A DNA stretch of 21,278 nucleotides. It comes from Agrocybe praecox (lineage: Eukaryota; Basidiomycota; Agaricomycetes; Agaricales; Agrocybaceae). The DNA is taken from assembly GCA_964017145.1 (NCBI GenBank), contig CAXHKQ010000215.1, positions 1 through 21,278 of the forward strand, in the 5' to 3' direction. The position numbers and the translations under genes were made by a program. Within the stretch, counting starts at the first letter, position 1. Every line of letters begins with the position of its first letter. The notes under the pieces were generated by a model. That model was not told the origin of the DNA, did no database searches, and saw only the letters and a program-made list of their open reading frames with translations. Of this stretch, positions 20,052 to 21,278 are shown in pieces.

Positions 20052-21278
20052 GCAAAAAATGGCGCTCCCTCACACCGCAAGATCGCCGCCCCTACGTCGA
20101 AGAAGCCGAACGGCTGCGCGTCATCCACATGACCGAGCACCCGAACTACAAGTACCGGCCGCGCCGGCGCAAGCACACCAAAGCGCGCACCGGCACAGCG
20201 GCCTCCGCCTCCGCTTCCGGAGCCGGTGCCGGCTCAACGCCTGCGCACAACAATCTCGTCAATCACCCTAACAGCAGCGAAGCAAGCGCTCGCCATCTGA
20301 GCGGTCTCGCTGGCGGTGGCGCCGGCGGCGATCCGCTGGAATCGACGCGCATGTCGCCGTACACGTACAACATGTACTATGCGGCCGGGGCGACCGGTAA
20401 TTCGGCGGCGGCGGTGGCCGCTGTGGCGGCTGCAGCTGCGGCTGCAGCTGCATCGGCTGCCGCTGCCGCACAGGCACAGGCTCAAGCTTCGGTGCCAGCG
20501 ACGGTTCTGCATACGCCCGACTCGAGTCCGACGCAGACTCCGGAGCCGGATGCGCAGCAGCAGCAGCCACACCAGCGCGGAAGCAATGGCAAACAGTCTC
20601 AGCAGCAGCAGCATCTGGTGGACAACGACGTCGACGCTCTGCCCACACCCGACATGAGCCCAATGGAACTGGAGAAGGAAGCGCAGTACGCTCAGTCGCT
20701 GGCAGCGGCAGCAGCCAATTCGGCAGCGGCGTCTTCCGCCTCTTCGCTGGACAGCAAGAACAAACAATCCGGCTCGGCTGCATCTGTCTCATCGGCCTAC
20801 AACGGCATGTACGACCACCAGATGCACGATGGCAGCGAATCACCCTCAGTGGACTCGATCAAGCGCGAGTACAGTGGCTATGAGCTCCAACATCATCAAC
20901 ACCAGCAACACCAGCACCAGCAGCTGATGTCGCACCAGCACCAACAACAACAACAGTACAACGAATCCGCCAACAAGAAATACACGCAGCAATACAGCAG
21001 CCAACAACAGCTCCAGCAACATCCGCATCACCACCAGCAACAGCATCCGCATCCGCACCAACAGTCCCAGCATTCAGCAACAACGGTCGCCGCAGCTGCT
21101 GCCACGACTTTGGCCGCCGGCAAAGGCATGTACGTGACGTGCACCGGACGCGGTCTGCTCGATCAGGGGCACTTTGTGACGGGCACGTTCTATCCGCCGC
21201 TGCCGACCAGCCAGGATCATCAGAATCTCGGAACAGCCGCCGTGCAGGCCGCGCAGGCGGCCACATCGCCGGCCGGTT
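20052..21278 (+). CDS. Sox15: Partial internal exon of a group F SOX transcription factor (C-terminal half of HMG box and tail)
   Basis: SOX proteins are nuclear factors that bind the DNA minor groove through an HMG box and bend it. After a splice acceptor, two bases (GC) complete a split codon, probably Gly. The frame then stays open for 408 codons from 20054 to the window edge, with no stop. Counting from 20054, residues 1-40 are the second half of a SOX HMG box: [20 protein letters not shown], then [20 protein letters not shown]. The basic end doubles as a nuclear localisation signal. Then come a Ser/Ala/Gly linker, [10 protein letters not shown] (100-109), Ala runs (125-139), HTPDSSP (153-159), LPTPDMSP (196-203), IKRE (269-272), a His/Gln-rich stretch (about 277-350) and a block with [12 protein letters not shown] (about 362-373). 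An intron splitting the box just after the LG pair, together with an LPTPxMSP motif, is known for the SOX7/17/18 (group F) class. The Drosophila counterpart would be Sox15. The start codon and first half of the box lie outside the window, as does the C-terminus. SOX identity is near certain; the orthology is inferred. Confidence 0.93.

Noticed and set aside
20069..20843. Long open frames overlapping the SoxF exon in other frames and on the minus strand
   Set aside because: They are shadows of the GC-rich coding exon. Only the frame starting at 20054 gives the HMG box.

Overview
The window looks like nuclear DNA of an insect, most likely a non-drosophilid fly and possibly a mosquito. The only coding sequence I can support is one partial internal exon at the right edge (20052-21278, + strand). 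It encodes the C-terminal half of a SOX HMG box plus a long low-complexity tail. The HMG sequence, the intron position inside the box and an LPTPDMSP motif all point to a group F SOX factor, the Sox15 (SoxF) class of flies. The organism guess rests on the Sox15-like HMG sequence, abundant tRNA-derived SINEs and MITEs, no visible CpG depletion, and plentiful CA/GT and GCC/GTC microsatellites. The species is not determined.

The other 20 kb (1-20051) holds no credible protein-coding gene. I read it as one very long intron, or intron plus upstream DNA, that splits the HMG-box coding sequence. The first half of the box is not in the window. Two kinds of sequence alternate. CpG- and CA/GT-rich blocks without visible transposons lie at about 2.1-3.5, 5.6-6.4, 7.6-9.7, 10.6-11.7, 12.4-14.1, 14.7-17.6 and 18.2-19.3 kb. 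AT-rich, transposon-derived islands lie between them. The open frames in the first class are short, Cys/Arg/His-rich by-products of base composition.

Mobile DNA, left to right: a MITE with TA duplications (3573-3907); a large fold-back element with ~270-bp arms and TTA duplications (4986-5611); a degenerate tandem array of ~170-bp units (about 6460-7635); a hAT-like element (9733-10586) carrying an inserted tRNA-derived SINE (9778-10055); a second SINE of the same family (11879-12145); two more members of the first MITE family (14113-14652 and 17657-18191, in opposite orientations); and a small hairpin-rich MITE (19515-19715) only ~340 bp upstream of the splice acceptor.

No bacterial-type system, CRISPR array, viral gene or canonical RNA gene was found. 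The most useful leads are the split-HMG SoxF exon and its tail motifs (LPTPDMSP, a SUMO-type IKRE site, a C-terminal [12 protein letters not shown] block), a perfect tandem pair of SOX-consensus sites inside the hAT-like element, and several uncatalogued repeat structures.
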